In this document: positions 1 through 9,430 of the stretch, one piece after another
How the letters are laid out: each line of letters opens with the position of its first letter
Numbering within the stretch: the first letter of the stretch is position 1
Assembly (NCBI GenBank): GCA_013376995.1
Contig: JACAAZ010000019.1
Span: 1 to 64,000, forward strand
Length of the DNA stretch: 64,000 nt
Source: Bacteroidota bacterium
GTDB lineage: Bacteria > Bacteroidota > Bacteroidia > Bacteroidales > UBA4417
Direction: 5' to 3'
Translations under genes and position numbers: made by a program
The notes under the pieces: generated by a model
What the model was told of the DNA's origin: nothing
What the model saw: only the letters and a program-made list of their open reading frames with translations
Database searches by the model: none

Positions 1-3000
1 GCCCAGAATAAGGTTGGCCAGGACAGGCACGAAGAGTTATGCGTGAACTCTGCTACAGGAGCTTGTTTTACGTAAATTGAATCAGAAATAGTGTCTGAAC
101 AACCATCGAAATTGGTTGTGGCCAGACCAACAAGGTAGGATCCTCCGTTTGCATAGGTATGTATGGGATTTTGTTGGTTGCTGATGTTCTGGGATCCTGA
201 AGTCGGATCCCCGAAATCCCAATGCCAGCCTGTGATCTGCCCACCGCCATTCTGAATGCTACCATCATAAAAAGAAACAGTATCATTCTGGCAGCTGTTC
301 CAAAAAGTGAAAGAAGCTTTTGGACCTTTACTGACAGTTATCGTTGTACTATATTTTCCTTTGCAGGCATGGTTACTCTCAAGGTTTAAATTGACAGTAT
401 ATGTGCCAGGATTAAGGTAATTATGCCTAACATTTGCATTTTCAGGGAATACAATAGTATCATTGGGGCTTCCATCTCCAAAATTCCATACCCATTGCTG
501 GATAAAACCTTGGTTATCGGGAATAGTGCTCAGGTCAATGAATTGTGTGATGCTGCCGATGCAATTGGGAGTGGAATAGCTGAAAAAGGCGACTGGGTTG
601 GGCCTCACAATAACAGGATGGCTTATTGTATAACGGCAGTTGTTGGTGTCTTCGACAGTAAGGGTTACAATGAAAGTACCATGTGTGGGAAATATATGAG
701 AAGGCTCATTCGGCGTATTGTAGGTTGCATAGGTCCCATCCCCGAAATCCCAAAGCCAGTAACTGGTCTTATTTATATAATTTCCACTTACAGAAAAACG
801 TGTAGAATCTCCTTCACAAATAGTGCTCGATACAAAATCAGTGACCGGAGTCGGGCTCATGATTACGATAACTGTATCGGTCATCGGCATAATGCAGTTT
901 CCGATAGGATTGATCCCTAAGATGGTATATTGACCAGGATCACGAAATACGCCAAAATGAAGCGGATACCCGGTCCCGGGAATGTAACTTCCAAGTAATA
1001 CACCATTATGGTAGAGTTGATAATTCATTCCGGCTTCAGAGCCGTTCAAGCCAATAAAAATCCCTGTATCTCCTTCGCAATAAACCCCGTTATTGCTTGC
1101 ATTCATATAAAAAGGATCAGGCAAGGCATTGACTATTATTGATGCAACTCCCCGGATTGAATCTACGGGAAGATCACAGTAAAGGTCGTTACCTGCAGAA
1201 ATCCAATATGTAGTGGTGACAGGAGGGCTTACCTGGAATATATAAGGTGAAGTAGTTATCCCTGTGACAGTGACTAGGGAAATACCATTGGTATAAGTCA
1301 CATTCCAGGGTGGAATTCCTGCCAGGTCTATCGTAATAGGCGTAACATCCTTTTCGCAGATTGTCGTCGAACCACTAATGGTAGCGCTGGGATCAGGATG
1401 AACTGTAAGCATCATATAGTCATCACCGGTAAGACTCTTACATCCGGATAGGTTCATGGTAAGTTTGACCGTGTTACCAACATCTGCCGGGCCCGGAGTG
1501 TAGGTTGGCCTGATAATATTTGGGTTGCTGAATGTGCCGTCCCCTGAGGTTGTCCAGGTAAGTGAGTTCTGATATTGAGCTGTGGCCTGCAAAGGATATG
1601 GGCGCTCATCACATATTTCTCCGGAAGGACCGGCATAGCCGATAGGGGTGGGGTCAATTCTGAGTAAAACCTGGTCTGTAACAATTTTACCCGCACAAGA
1701 ACCGGTACCTTCAAGCGATAATGTAAAATATACATTCCGGTCAGTCATGGAGAGGTCTATAGGGCCCGCAAAATAAATTGGGTTCAGAATGTTAGGGTCA
1801 CTCAGGGTGCCATCTCCACCACTAATTGTCCAATGAACTATATTGGGGTCAGTGCCTGTCCCGCTACCATGTAATTGATATTGGGATACATTATTGCATA
1901 TATAATCATCCGGACCTGCATTTGCTGATGGAAGAGGATCAACAATGATATTCAGTACAGTAGGTGTAAGAGGCGTACAATTTGTCGGACCGGGGCCTGA
2001 GTAAATCACACTTACCGACTCTGATCCAGTTTGTGTCCAGGTTACATTGACATAGTTGTCCGATCCTCCTCCTCCGGATGAAATAATTCCTCCTGCAGAT
2101 ACCACCCAGTGATAGTTATGGAAACCGGCTTCAGTTGTATACGAAATCCCCGCAGAATTAAGGCAAATATGATCCATGCCGGAAATGGTCGGTATCGGGA
2201 CAGGGTTAACAATCACTACGGCTGACCCTGATATTGCCCCTTCGCAAGCCTGGTTGGAAAAGGATGCCAGGGTGTAGGTGCCGGCAGTATCTGTAGTAAA
2301 AACGTATGGTGAAGGTCCTGAATAGTTTAATATTGGAGGTCTTGGAACGCCATTGATAGCATACGCAAAGTTAAACGGTCCAATCCCGGAAAATTGAATA
2401 CTGATAGTGGCGTTGCTGTTGCCATCCCCACAAATTATTCCACCACCACTGATAGAAGCAATAGGGCAATTTGCTGCAGGAGCAAAAAACGGGCGGGTTA
2501 TCTTGCAATTCACACTGTCAGAGAAAGATGCGGTAATACTGTGAATGGCTCCGTCGCAGGGGATATTGGAGAGGCTGTACATCATTGGACTCGCAAAAGG
2601 AGAGGTATATACAGTCGAAACATTTGGGATAGCTGTAATGTCTGTAATTGTCAAATTGCCCACAGCAGGAGGATTGCTGAACTCAAGAATTCCGGAAACA
2701 GGGAAGGTATTTGTGTTTGGATCACAGGAACCCGGATTGGCAGTGAAGGCAATCATTGAGCATTGTTCAACAATGTTGCAATCAGTCAATCCTGTTCCTC
2801 CAGTCTGCGAAAAAGTTAAAGTCGCGGACGACAGGCTGAAATTGGTTATTAAAAGCAAATAAATCTCTCCGATCTGGCCATTAGGGATCGTGCAGGTTTC
2901 CTGGGCCGCAGGATCATAACTGCAATCAACGATGTTGCCGCGGGGATAAAAATTGGCACAACTGGCCTGGGTGTTGTCGCAGCAATTTGGAGTTGAAGGC

Positions 3001-3833
3001 GAAAAACTTGAACAGGTGCCGGTAAGCCCGGTAGCACACGCTTCCGTTAAATTGTTGAAAGGTCCCCAGCAGATGAAATCCACATCGTGATTGCCATTCT
3101 GTTTTATATTGATGATTATATTTCCGGCCTTACTGATCTGCATATAATACCATACAGGACATGGCTCTGATCCAAGGCATCCGTAATTTGGGTATCCACC
3201 TACAGCAGTAGGCGCAGATCCTGAAGTGTTGGATGGAAATGTATAGATGTTTCCGGAACATGCTACAGAGGCTGATTCACAGGGAATTACATTTGAAGAT
3301 GCAGCTTTTGAAATTGGATTTTCTAAATCTCTTTTTATTTTTTGAAATGGAGAAGATTCCAGAAAATCTCTCTTGGAATCGGCAGTCCATGAAGCCTCTG
3401 CGTAAAATGCGTCATGTATTAATGTTTTAATCTTGATCTTCCCGGATTCTTCATTAAAAACAGATGTGATGAATACCGCAGAATCCACATCGTATTTTTT
3501 TTTATCCTGTATTGTAATACCTGATTCGTGAGCTTCATCATAAAAATAATAACGCTCAAATTCCGTGAGGAACATTTCCAGTCTCACTAAAAACAGTTCT
3601 TTGGATTGATCACTACCGAGATGGACAACAAAAAGATCTGCTGAGTCATTGGAAGATCCCGGACAATTGATAGAACTTGCTGTTGCAGGCTCTGTTAACG
3701 AATTCTCCGATGGCGATTGTCCATAAATATTGGAGCAAGTTCCGAAATTGAAATACAATAGAAATAGCAACGTAGCTGATACGGTACTTTTGAATAATAA
3801 AACGGAAATGAACCTATTTGTAGAAAATCTCAT
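1..3833 (-). CDS. Large secreted PKD-domain surface protein, N-terminal part (runs off the left edge)
   Basis: Reading the minus strand from the ATG at 3831-3833 gives an open frame with no stop to base 1, about 1277 residues, so the C-terminus is outside the window. Residues 1-39 look like a signal peptide ending IYGQ/SP. The next ~230 residues are cysteine-rich, with WYYMQISKAGNI and DVDFICWGPF stretches, as in proteins preceding PKD/gliding-type repeats. Further on are Ig-like modules with AGPDDYIC, AGPSGEIC and W.TSGDGTFSNP, then at least three PKD domains near the left edge (WLWDFGDG, WVWNFGDG, WHWDFGDP). It is probably exported by T9SS to the cell surface as an adhesin or matrix protein, but the sorting domain cannot be seen. 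It lies downstream of ksgA on the same strand, with its own predicted ECF-type promoter about 200 nt upstream. Confidence 0.85.
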   Translation of the reverse strand, partial: MRFSTNRFISVLLFKSTVSATLLFLLYFNFGTCSNIYGQSPSENSLTEPATASSINCPGSSNDSADLFVVHLGSDQSKELFLVRLEMFLTEFERYYFYDEAHESGITIQDKKKYDVDSAVFITSVFNEESGKIKIKTLIHDAFYAEASWTADSKRDFLESSPFQKIKRDLENPISKAASSNVIPCESASVACSGNIYTFPSNTSGSAPTAVGGYPNYGCLGSEPCPVWYYMQISKAGNIIINIKQNGNHDVDFICWGPFNNLTEACATGLTGTCSSFSPSTPNCCDNTQASCANFYPRGNIVDCSYDPAAQETCTIPNGQIGEIYLLLITNFSLSSATLTFSQTGGTGLTDCNIVEQCSMIAFTANPGSCDPNTNTFPVSGILEFSNPPAVGNLTITDITAIPNVSTVYTSPFASPMMYSLSNIPCDGAIHSITASFSDSVNCKITRPFFAPAANCPIASISGGGIICGDGNSNATISIQFSGIGPFNFAYAINGVPRPPILNYSGPSPYVFTTDTAGTYTLASFSNQACEGAISGSAVVIVNPVPIPTISGMDHICLNSAGISYTTEAGFHNYHWVVSAGGIISSGGGGSDNYVNVTWTQTGSESVSVIYSGPGPTNCTPLTPTVLNIIVDPLPSANAGPDDYICNNVSQYQLHGSGTGTDPNIVHWTISGGDGTLSDPNILNPIYFAGPIDLSMTDRNVYFTLSLEGTGSCAGKIVTDQVLLRIDPTPIGYAGPSGEICDERPYPLQATAQYQNSLTWTTSGDGTFSNPNIIRPTYTPGPADVGNTVKLTMNLSGCKSLTGDDYMMLTVHPDPSATISGSTTICEKDVTPITIDLAGIPPWNVTYTNGISLVTVTGITTSPYIFQVSPPVTTTYWISAGNDLYCDLPVDSIRGVASIIVNALPDPFYMNASNNGVYCEGDTGIFIGLNGSEAGMNYQLYHNGVLLGSYIPGTGYPLHFGVFRDPGQYTILGINPIGNCIMPMTDTVIVIMSPTPVTDFVSSTICEGDSTRFSVSGNYINKTSYWLWDFGDGTYATYNTPNEPSHIFPTHGTFIVTLTVEDTNNCRYTISHPVIVRPNPVAFFSYSTPNCIGSITQFIDLSTIPDNQGFIQQWVWNFGDGSPNDTIVFPENANVRHNYLNPGTYTVNLNLESNHACKGKYSTTITVSKGPKASFTFWNSCQNDTVSFYDGSIQNGGGQITGWHWDFGDPTSGSQNISNQQNPIHTYANGGSYLVGLATTNFDGCSDTISDSIYVKQAPVAEFTHNSSCLSWPTLFW

Positions 3834-4164
3834 AGGCAACATTTATTGGTGACTATTAATGGAGAGAGATTTTCAGGAAAAAATGAATCAGAATGAAGGA
3901 CATTCAAACAGGATTGAAAAACGAATGAGTTCATGAAGAATGGCATCACTTGATCTCCTGATCGCTAAAAAAGTGAAAACGCTTCGCAAAAATGAAATAG
4001 TAAAAATAGTAAGGGACAGCTGTATGAGTCTATAAGACAATCGAGAAGCGATTTACCCCTACAAGTTCTCATTAAAAAATACGCATCGCTAATTCAAAAA
4101 AATCTATAAATCTGATTGTTAGATAATTATAAAAATCGATAATTTGTACAGTATTATAAAGATA
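3834..4164. other. Intergenic gap between ksgA and the PKD protein
   Basis: This 331-nt AT-rich stretch contains no convincing gene. Its one recognisable element is the 30-nt motif at 4035-4064 (minus). The roughly 200 nt between that motif and the ATG at 3833 would be a long untranslated leader; I see no clear hairpin or second promoter in it. Confidence 0.6.
4035..4064 (-). promoter_or_regulatory. Predicted ECF-sigma promoter, copy A
   Basis: Read on the minus strand this is TTGTAGGGGTAAA, then TCGCTTC, then TCGATTGTCT followed by TATA. It differs at only three positions from the copies at 11785-11814 and 17692-17721 (plus). An AT tract lies just upstream, as at the other two copies. The two conserved blocks fit a -35/-10 arrangement, and GTCT is a typical ECF -10 core. 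It points toward the giant PKD gene starting at 3833. Promoter function is inferred from conservation and placement. Confidence 0.6.
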
Positions 4165-4935
4165 TTATTGAGTTTGCTTAATGCTTTCAATTTGATTAGT
4201 GAGTTCAATAAACTGGGCAACACTTAATTGTTCAGCCCGTTTTCCCGCATAATCTCCTTGATAATCGGCGAGAGGTTTCAATGCATTGTGCAAGGTTTTC
4301 CTTCTTTGGTTGAAAGCTGTTTTTACCACCGAATGAAATAGAACCGTGTCGCAGCCCAGGTTATCCACTTTATTGCGCGTAAATTTGATAACTGCTGATG
4401 TTACTTTTGGCGGAGGGACAAAGACAGTTGGAGGGACTGTAAAGAGGTATTCAATATCAAACCAGGCCTGCAACAAAACACTGAGTATTCCATAGGTCTT
4501 GCTCCCAGGGCCGGCAACAATTCTTTGGGCAACTTCCTGTTGTATCATTCCCACCAATTCAGTGACTAACTCCCTGTTTTCTATTGCTTTGAAAAAGATC
4601 TGGCTTGAAATATTATAAGGGAAGTTGCCAATAATAGCGAACTTATCCGAAAACAAAGTTCGCAGGTCCATTTTCAGGAAATCACCTGAAATCAATGCTT
4701 CCTTAAGTTCCGGGTAATTTTGTTCTAGGTATGCAACAGATTCCCTGTCAACTTCAACTACTTTAAGATCAGTATATCCTGTTTCCAGCAGAAATTTGGT
4801 TAAAACGCCGGTACCGGGGCCGACTTCCAGAACACGGGTAACATCTCCTGACAAACTCCCGGCGATCTTCCTGGCAATATTGTCATCCTTCAGGAAATGC
4901 TGGCCAAGGTGCTTCTTTGCTCGTACATCGTACAT
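4165..4935 (-). CDS. ksgA: 16S rRNA dimethyladenosine transferase
   Basis: The 256-residue protein has the family hallmarks: N-terminal KKHLGQHFL, the S-adenosylmethionine-binding loop EVGPGTGVLTKFLL near residue 40, and the catalytic motif NFPYNISSQIFFK near residue 105. KsgA (RsmA) dimethylates two adjacent adenosines in the 3' terminal helix of 16S rRNA during 30S maturation. Length is normal. The gene is read leftward toward the giant PKD gene, and its upstream region contains the 7/25-nt repeat array, so its promoter lies in or next to that array. Confidence 0.96.
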   Translation of the reverse strand: MYDVRAKKHLGQHFLKDDNIARKIAGSLSGDVTRVLEVGPGTGVLTKFLLETGYTDLKVVEVDRESVAYLEQNYPELKEALISGDFLKMDLRTLFSDKFAIIGNFPYNISSQIFFKAIENRELVTELVGMIQQEVAQRIVAGPGSKTYGILSVLLQAWFDIEYLFTVPPTVFVPPPKVTSAVIKFTRNKVDNLGCDTVLFHSVVKTAFNQRRKTLHNALKPLADYQGDYAGKRAEQLSVAQFIELTNQIESIKQTQ

Positions 4936-5107
4936 CTGTAAATATCAAATTAAAATTTCCTTAGCATCATCAGGGGAATTATTAAGAAAATGCTAATTGA
5001 TAAGCTTATCTGAGTTTGGTGTTCCGTGCTCCATGCTCAGCGTATGACGTTCTGTAATATGGCTGCTTTTTTACCCGTTCTAACAGCTGGTGGATTTGTC
5101 AATTATC
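4936..5107. other. ksgA upstream region
   Basis: This stretch lies between the ksgA start and the phased repeat array. It contains a perfect 12-nt palindrome GATAAGCTTATC near 4999-5012. At its distal end, GCTGGTGGATTTGT looks like a decayed copy of the palindromic repeat unit. I see no good TAnnTTTG promoter and no gene; short open frames here are low-complexity repeat sequence. Confidence 0.4.
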
Positions 5108-5390
5108 CTGTTCCGTCAGTTGACGGTTTTGTCCTTTGCCTTTTATCCTTTCCGTCAGCTGACGGATTTATCTTTCGTCTTTTCCGTCAGCTGACGGATT
5201 TGCCTATTATCTTTTGTCTTTTATCTTTTGTCTTTTATCTTTTATCTTTTCCGTCAACTGACGGATTTGTCTTTTATCTTTTATCTTTTGTCTTTTCCGT
5301 CAACTGACGGATTTGTCTTTTCTGTCAACAGACGGATTTGTCTTTTATCTTTTATCTTTTGTCTTTTGTCTTTTATCTTTTGTCTTCTAA
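5108..5390. repeat. Phased array of 7-nt and 25-nt palindromic units
   Basis: The array is built from heptamers (CTTTTAT or CTTTTGT) and six 25-nt units of pattern CTTTTCCGTCA-RY-TGACGG-ATTTGT. The 25-nt units start at 5108, 5147, 5179, 5246, 5292 and 5317, and one to six heptamers fill the intervals with no phase slip. Each 25-nt unit carries the inverted repeat CCGTCA/TGACGG. Its centre varies (GT, GC, AC), and the last copy (TCTGTC...GACGGA) keeps pairing through a wobble. Decayed heptamers continue to about 5446, at the end of the TPR gene. The same two units recur inverted at 41788-41872. It could form hairpins or act as protein-binding sites; function is unknown. Confidence 0.8.
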
Positions 5391-5442
5391 GCCTGTGCCT
5401 GACCAACACTGAACCCTTCCAACGCCTAACCCTTCTATCCTT

Positions 5443-7275
5443 CTAATTCACCTTATCATTCCTAAGTTCCCTGAATCGTTTCCGTGCTTCAACCACATAT
5501 AGGCTCCCCGGGAAGTTTGTCATCAGGTCCTGATACAACTGCTGGGCCTTGCCCTTGTCATTGAGCTTGTTTTCGTAAAGGTCAGCAAGATTGAATGTTG
5601 CATCATCAGCAAGCAATCCAAAGCTGAAATCTTTAATGAGGGTGGTATAGTAGGATGCGGCCTGTTCAAAATAGCCTTCTTTTTCACTGATTTCAGCTTT
5701 CTTGAAAAGTACATCATCGAGGATCGCATGACCAGGAAAATCTTTTTCAAGTGAATCCAATACTGTCATGGCCTGATCATACTGATTCCTGTAAACGAGC
5801 AAGTCAGCATGTGCATACATGGAGAGTGCAGTTGTATTGCTGTCGGCATCAGTGTTGTCACTTATAAGCAATGATAATTCCATTGCATCATTGGCAATTA
5901 GTTTGGATGTCGCAGCCTTTAGAATGTCGAGTTGTGTCCGTGCCCAATCAAATTCTCCAATATAAAAATAGAGTTTTGCATTTCTGAATTTCGCTTCATG
6001 GCCGAGAGGCTCGTTTTTGAATGCTTTTTCTACCTGCTGATAAAGCAAGGTGGCTTCCCACTCATCCCCTGAGAACAGGTAAATATCAGCTAGTTCCAGT
6101 TTGCATTCAGCTTGCTGCCGGCTTTGAATATTTGGAATGCTGACAGCTTCTTCAAGAAGGTCAATAGCTGCGTCGGTCTTATCAAGATAAAATGCTTCAA
6201 GATGTGCCAGGTTTTGCATCAGGGGCATGGTAGCCGGTCCTCTCCCAAGTTCCCCCAACAGTGAAATATATTTTTGTTCGAGTGAAACAATGAGTGCCCT
6301 GTCATTGACATAAGTAGCTGTCAATTGCTCAAATTCGGTATTAAGCAATGCTATCCTGCTTTCAAGAACCAGGTCGACATCAGCATTCTTTTTGATGATG
6401 TAGTTATAGGCATCAACGGCAACACCATAGTCACTGTTGCTCACGGCTAGTGCAGCCAGGTCGAATATTCTCTGCCCGGTTTCGGCATAGCGCCTGTCAA
6501 GAGCCTTTGCCTGAATAAATGCTAATGAAAAATCTTTTTGCTGTACGGAATACCATAACAATAGTTCTGCATATACTATTTCATCGGGGTTTTGCTGAGT
6601 ACGTTTGAGGAGCAGCGTCCTGAAAGCATCATTCCTTTCATTTTCAGTATCCATGCTAAGCCATGCCTGGAGACGGCCTTCGATCATTGTTAGCTGGTTT
6701 GGCTGGGAAGTCAGTATAACCAGGTACTCATCAAGCATGGGCTCGGCATTTCCCAGTGATTCATACATATAGGAAAGCTCCAGTGCAAAGGCAGTCTTGT
6801 CTTTTAGAAGATCCCTTCCTTTCAGGTAAGTGCGGATAGCATACTCATTCTCTCTCCGCGTCATAAAAGCATTTGCGAGATTATACACCTGCGATCTGTC
6901 AGCTTTAAGATCCTTTAGTGCCTCATCGTAGATTTTCCGGCCTTTCTGTGTCTCTCCCTCCATGATATAGATATACCCCAGGTCTATATCAAACCGGGGG
7001 TCATCAGGGTTCGCCCTGGCTTGCCGCCTTATGACTTTTTCTGCCTTGTCGTAGTCCTTTTGCTCGAGCAGGCAGTTAGTGTAATAAATATAATTGAATT
7101 GGGATGGATTCTTGTTGAATAGGTTTTCAAAAAGAGCCTCAGCCTTATCGAAAGCCTTGTCCTGGTAATACTGTATACCTAGCTGCTCATCAGTCTGCTG
7201 GGAAAATGATTTTCCGGGTGCAAGCAGAAGCACCAGCAAAACAAACAGGAAAACAATATAAGCAGGAGTTTTCAC
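5443..7275 (-). CDS. Secreted or periplasmic tetratricopeptide-repeat protein
   Basis: The 610-residue protein starts with a clear signal peptide (MKTPAYIVFLFVLLVLLLAP, cleavage near SFSQ). The rest is TPR-like helical pairs: N-terminal copies around residues 25-130 (YQDKAFDKAEALFENLF, YDKAEKVIRRQARANPDDP) and C-terminal copies around 480-600 (YDQAMTVLDSLEKDFPGH, YFEQAASYYTTLIKDF, GKAQQLYQDLMTNFPGS). The C-terminal pattern resembles the TPR scaffolds of BamD/YbgF-type envelope proteins. It probably acts as a protein-protein scaffold in the periplasm or at the outer membrane; the partner is unknown. Its stop codon abuts the decayed end of the repeat array. Confidence 0.85.
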   Translation of the reverse strand: MKTPAYIVFLFVLLVLLLAPGKSFSQQTDEQLGIQYYQDKAFDKAEALFENLFNKNPSQFNYIYYTNCLLEQKDYDKAEKVIRRQARANPDDPRFDIDLGYIYIMEGETQKGRKIYDEALKDLKADRSQVYNLANAFMTRRENEYAIRTYLKGRDLLKDKTAFALELSYMYESLGNAEPMLDEYLVILTSQPNQLTMIEGRLQAWLSMDTENERNDAFRTLLLKRTQQNPDEIVYAELLLWYSVQQKDFSLAFIQAKALDRRYAETGQRIFDLAALAVSNSDYGVAVDAYNYIIKKNADVDLVLESRIALLNTEFEQLTATYVNDRALIVSLEQKYISLLGELGRGPATMPLMQNLAHLEAFYLDKTDAAIDLLEEAVSIPNIQSRQQAECKLELADIYLFSGDEWEATLLYQQVEKAFKNEPLGHEAKFRNAKLYFYIGEFDWARTQLDILKAATSKLIANDAMELSLLISDNTDADSNTTALSMYAHADLLVYRNQYDQAMTVLDSLEKDFPGHAILDDVLFKKAEISEKEGYFEQAASYYTTLIKDFSFGLLADDATFNLADLYENKLNDKGKAQQLYQDLMTNFPGSLYVVEARKRFRELRNDKVN

Positions 7276-7337
7276 AGTTATTTTCTAAGCATGTTATAAA
7301 TAAGATACACTAAAGGAAGTATCCTTCCAATTCAGGG

Positions 7338-8609
7338 CTAGTTGATCAGGTCAAATCCTGTGTAGGGTACCAGTGCTTTTGGGATCCGGATGCCTTCTGC
7401 AGTTTGATTATTTTCAAGCAGTGCAGCAACAATACGTGGTAACGCTAATGCTGAACCGTTTAGTGTATGAGCAAACCGGGTTTTACCAGTGTTGTCTTTA
7501 AAACGGAGCTTCATCCTGTTTGCCTGGAAAGTCTCAAAATTGGAAACAGAACTTACCTCAAGCCAGCGTTGCTGGGCAGCAGAAAAGACTTCAAAATCAT
7601 AGGTCCAGGCAGAAGTAAAACTCATGTCGCCCCCACAAAGGCGGATGATCCGGAACGGAAGTTCAAGCTTCCTGACAAGGCCTGCAACATGCTCACGCAT
7701 TTCTTCAAGGGCCTGGTATGAATCATCAGGGTGACGTAATTGCACGATCTCAACTTTGTCAAATTGGTGTAAGCGGTTTAATCCACGTACATCCTTGCCG
7801 TAGGATCCTGCTTCCCTTCTGAAGCATGAGGAATAAGCTACATTCTTAACAGGAAAATCTTCTGACTTCAGGATTACATCCCTGTAAATATTGGTCACCG
7901 GGACTTCAGCAGTTGGAATAAGGTAGAAATTGTCGAGTCCGACAAAATACATCTGGCTGTCTTTATCTGGTAATTGGCCGGTTCCGTAACCGGAAGCCTC
8001 GTTTACCATAAGTGGAGGCTGAATTTCCAGGTATCCTGCTTTTAAAGCCTCATCAATGAAGAAATTGATCAATGCTCTCTGTAAACGGGCGCCTTTACCT
8101 TTGTAAACGGGAAAGCCTGCGCCTGTTAGTTTTACGCCAAGTTCAAAGTCAATAATATCATATTTCGAAGTGAGTTCCCAGTGCGGGAGGGAGCCTTCAG
8201 GAAGAACAGGAATTTCAGCTTCAAGCAGCACAACTGGATTGTCTTCTGCATGCCTGCCAACAGGTGTACTGGGATGGGGCATATTTGGCAATACAACCAG
8301 TAAGTTGTTAAGGTCTTTTTGAATTTCCTCCAGTTTGTCAGCTAATTCCTTGGCAATAACCTTTAGCTCTGCAGACCTGTCCTTTAAACTCTGAGCTTCT
8401 GCTTGTTTACCGGCTTTAAAGAGGTTTCCCACTTCGCGGGCAATTGAATTGGATTCGGCCAGGTTATCGTCGAGTTGTTTCTGGGTTTCACGACGGAGGG
8501 TATCGGTATTTAATATATCCTGGACAATTTGGGAAGCATCAAAATATTTGACGGCCAGACGGTCAATTACCACCTGGGGGTTTTCGCGGAGGAAATTCAG
8601 TTCAAGCAT
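7338..8609 (-). CDS. serS: Seryl-tRNA synthetase
   Basis: The 423-residue class II synthetase charges tRNA-Ser. It has an N-terminal coiled-coil tRNA-binding arm (residues ~25-105), motif 2 (CFRREAGSYGKDVRGLNRLHQF) and motif 3 (LNGSALALPRIVAALLEN) near the C-terminus. I chose the ATG at 8607-8609 because the protein then begins MLELNFLRENP, as in the family. An in-frame TTG at 8655-8657 would add 16 residues, but it lies inside a promoter-like TACTTTCA (8647-8654) and is rejected. The gene follows the rplU-rpmA terminator, so it has its own promoter and a short leader. Confidence 0.96.
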   Translation of the reverse strand: MLELNFLRENPQVVIDRLAVKYFDASQIVQDILNTDTLRRETQKQLDDNLAESNSIAREVGNLFKAGKQAEAQSLKDRSAELKVIAKELADKLEEIQKDLNNLLVVLPNMPHPSTPVGRHAEDNPVVLLEAEIPVLPEGSLPHWELTSKYDIIDFELGVKLTGAGFPVYKGKGARLQRALINFFIDEALKAGYLEIQPPLMVNEASGYGTGQLPDKDSQMYFVGLDNFYLIPTAEVPVTNIYRDVILKSEDFPVKNVAYSSCFRREAGSYGKDVRGLNRLHQFDKVEIVQLRHPDDSYQALEEMREHVAGLVRKLELPFRIIRLCGGDMSFTSAWTYDFEVFSAAQQRWLEVSSVSNFETFQANRMKLRFKDNTGKTRFAHTLNGSALALPRIVAALLENNQTAEGIRIPKALVPYTGFDLIN

Positions 8610-8672
8610 GGTGAAGATATTTTTGGTTGAAAGCGATTCTTTAGCGTGAAAGTACAAAAGGGTACAAAAATA

Positions 8673-8704
8673 AAAATCTCCTGATTTCCCGATCAGGAGA
8701 TTTT
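8673..8704 (-). terminator. Rho-independent terminator of rplU-rpmA
   Basis: A perfect 13-bp inverted repeat (arms AAAATCTCCTGAT and ATCAGGAGATTTT, 6-nt loop) lies 40 nt downstream of the rpmA stop. On the minus strand it is followed by TATTTTTG, giving a U-rich tail. It separates the ribosomal protein pair from serS. Confidence 0.85.
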
Positions 8705-8743
8705 CTATAAGGTAATCAACAGTGCGGAATGAACCGCTCCGGA

Positions 8744-9007
8744 TTATTCGGCGCTGAGCGGGTGAACCGATACGTAGGACTTGTCGTTCCTGCGCTTTTT
8801 GAAATCAACGATACCGTCGCGAAGGGCGAAAATGGTATGATCCTTGCCTAATCCGACGTTCAGTCCAACATTGTGAACTGTGCCGCGCTGCCTGAGTATA
8901 ATGTTACCGGCTTGTGCAAATTGACCGCCATAGATTTTAACACCTAATCGTTTGCTATGTGATTCACGACCGTTTGACGAACTACCGGCACCTTTCTTGT
9001 GAGCCAT
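8744..9007 (-). CDS. rpmA: 50S ribosomal protein L27
   Basis: The 87-residue protein begins [20 protein letters not shown], the standard bL27 N-terminus that reaches the peptidyl-transferase centre, followed by [17 protein letters not shown] and [11 protein letters not shown]. There is no N-terminal extension needing proteolytic removal (as occurs in Firmicutes). It follows rplU after 43 nt and is transcribed with it, ending at the terminator 8673-8704. Confidence 0.98.
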   Translation of the reverse strand: MAHKKGAGSSSNGRESHSKRLGVKIYGGQFAQAGNIILRQRGTVHNVGLNVGLGKDHTIFALRDGIVDFKKRRNDKSYVSVHPLSAE

Positions 9008-9050
9008 ATCTGTATAGAATTATTTGTTGCGAATTAAGTTTATTGTGGAA

Positions 9051-9362
9051 TTAATCTTTAATTCCTTCAATTTTCAGCTGAGTAAGATCCTGGCGGTGGC
9101 CAGTTTCTTTCTGGTATCCTTTGCGACGCTTTTTCTTGAAGATCTTCACCTTTTCTCCACGAGCATGAGTCAGGATAGTAGCGCTGACAGTTGCGCCTGA
9201 TACCAGTGGCTCACCAACAACGATCTTGCCGTCATTGTCAACCAGCAGTACTTCATTAAACTCAACTTTGGCTCCTGCTTCGCCTTCAAGACGATTCACG
9301 AAGATCTTCTGGTCTTTTTCAACCTTGAATTGCTGTCCGGCGATATCAACTATTGCGTACAT
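9051..9362 (-). CDS. rplU: 50S ribosomal protein L21
   Basis: The 103-residue protein starts MYAIVDIAGQQFKVEKDQ and contains the conserved KIFKKKRRKGYQKETGHRQ region that contacts 23S rRNA. The ATG at 9360-9362 matches the family start; a TTG two codons earlier is in frame but not needed. It is the first gene of the rplU-rpmA pair and has a well-formed promoter upstream at 9401-9430. Confidence 0.97.
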   Translation of the reverse strand: MYAIVDIAGQQFKVEKDQKIFVNRLEGEAGAKVEFNEVLLVDNDGKIVVGEPLVSGATVSATILTHARGEKVKIFKKKRRKGYQKETGHRQDLTQLKIEGIKD

Positions 9363-9400
9363 TTTCAAACAATTATGGATTTTCTGATAAAATTGGAGTG

Positions 9401-9430
9401 CAAAATTAGTAAAATTTATTTAACCACAAA
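9401..9430 (-). promoter_or_regulatory. Housekeeping Bacteroidota promoter of rplU-rpmA
   Basis: On the minus strand there is TTTG (9427-9430), an 18-nt spacer, and TAATTTTG (9401-9408). This matches the -33 TTTG / -7 TAnnTTTG consensus of the primary sigma factor in this phylum at normal spacing. The start site would fall about 7 nt downstream, giving a leader of roughly 30 nt. Confidence 0.75.

Noticed and set aside
423..3430. Several plus-strand open frames of 65-165 codons (for example 423-920 and 2394-2759)
   Set aside because: They lie opposite the continuous minus-strand PKD gene, lack domain or signal features, and the minus-strand translation gives clear protein motifs.
5108..5390. 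CRISPR array
   Set aside because: The intervals between palindromic units are themselves heptamer repeats and vary in length from 0 to 42 nt; there are no unique spacers and no cas genes.
5026..5446. Two overlapping plus-strand open frames of 93 and 72 codons
   Set aside because: Their translations are only repeats of Ser-Phe-Leu-type words produced by the 7/25-nt array; nothing indicates a gene.
8610..8657. N-terminal extension of seryl-tRNA synthetase from a TTG
   Set aside because: The extra 16 residues are not in the family, and the TTG overlaps a promoter-like TACTTTCA.
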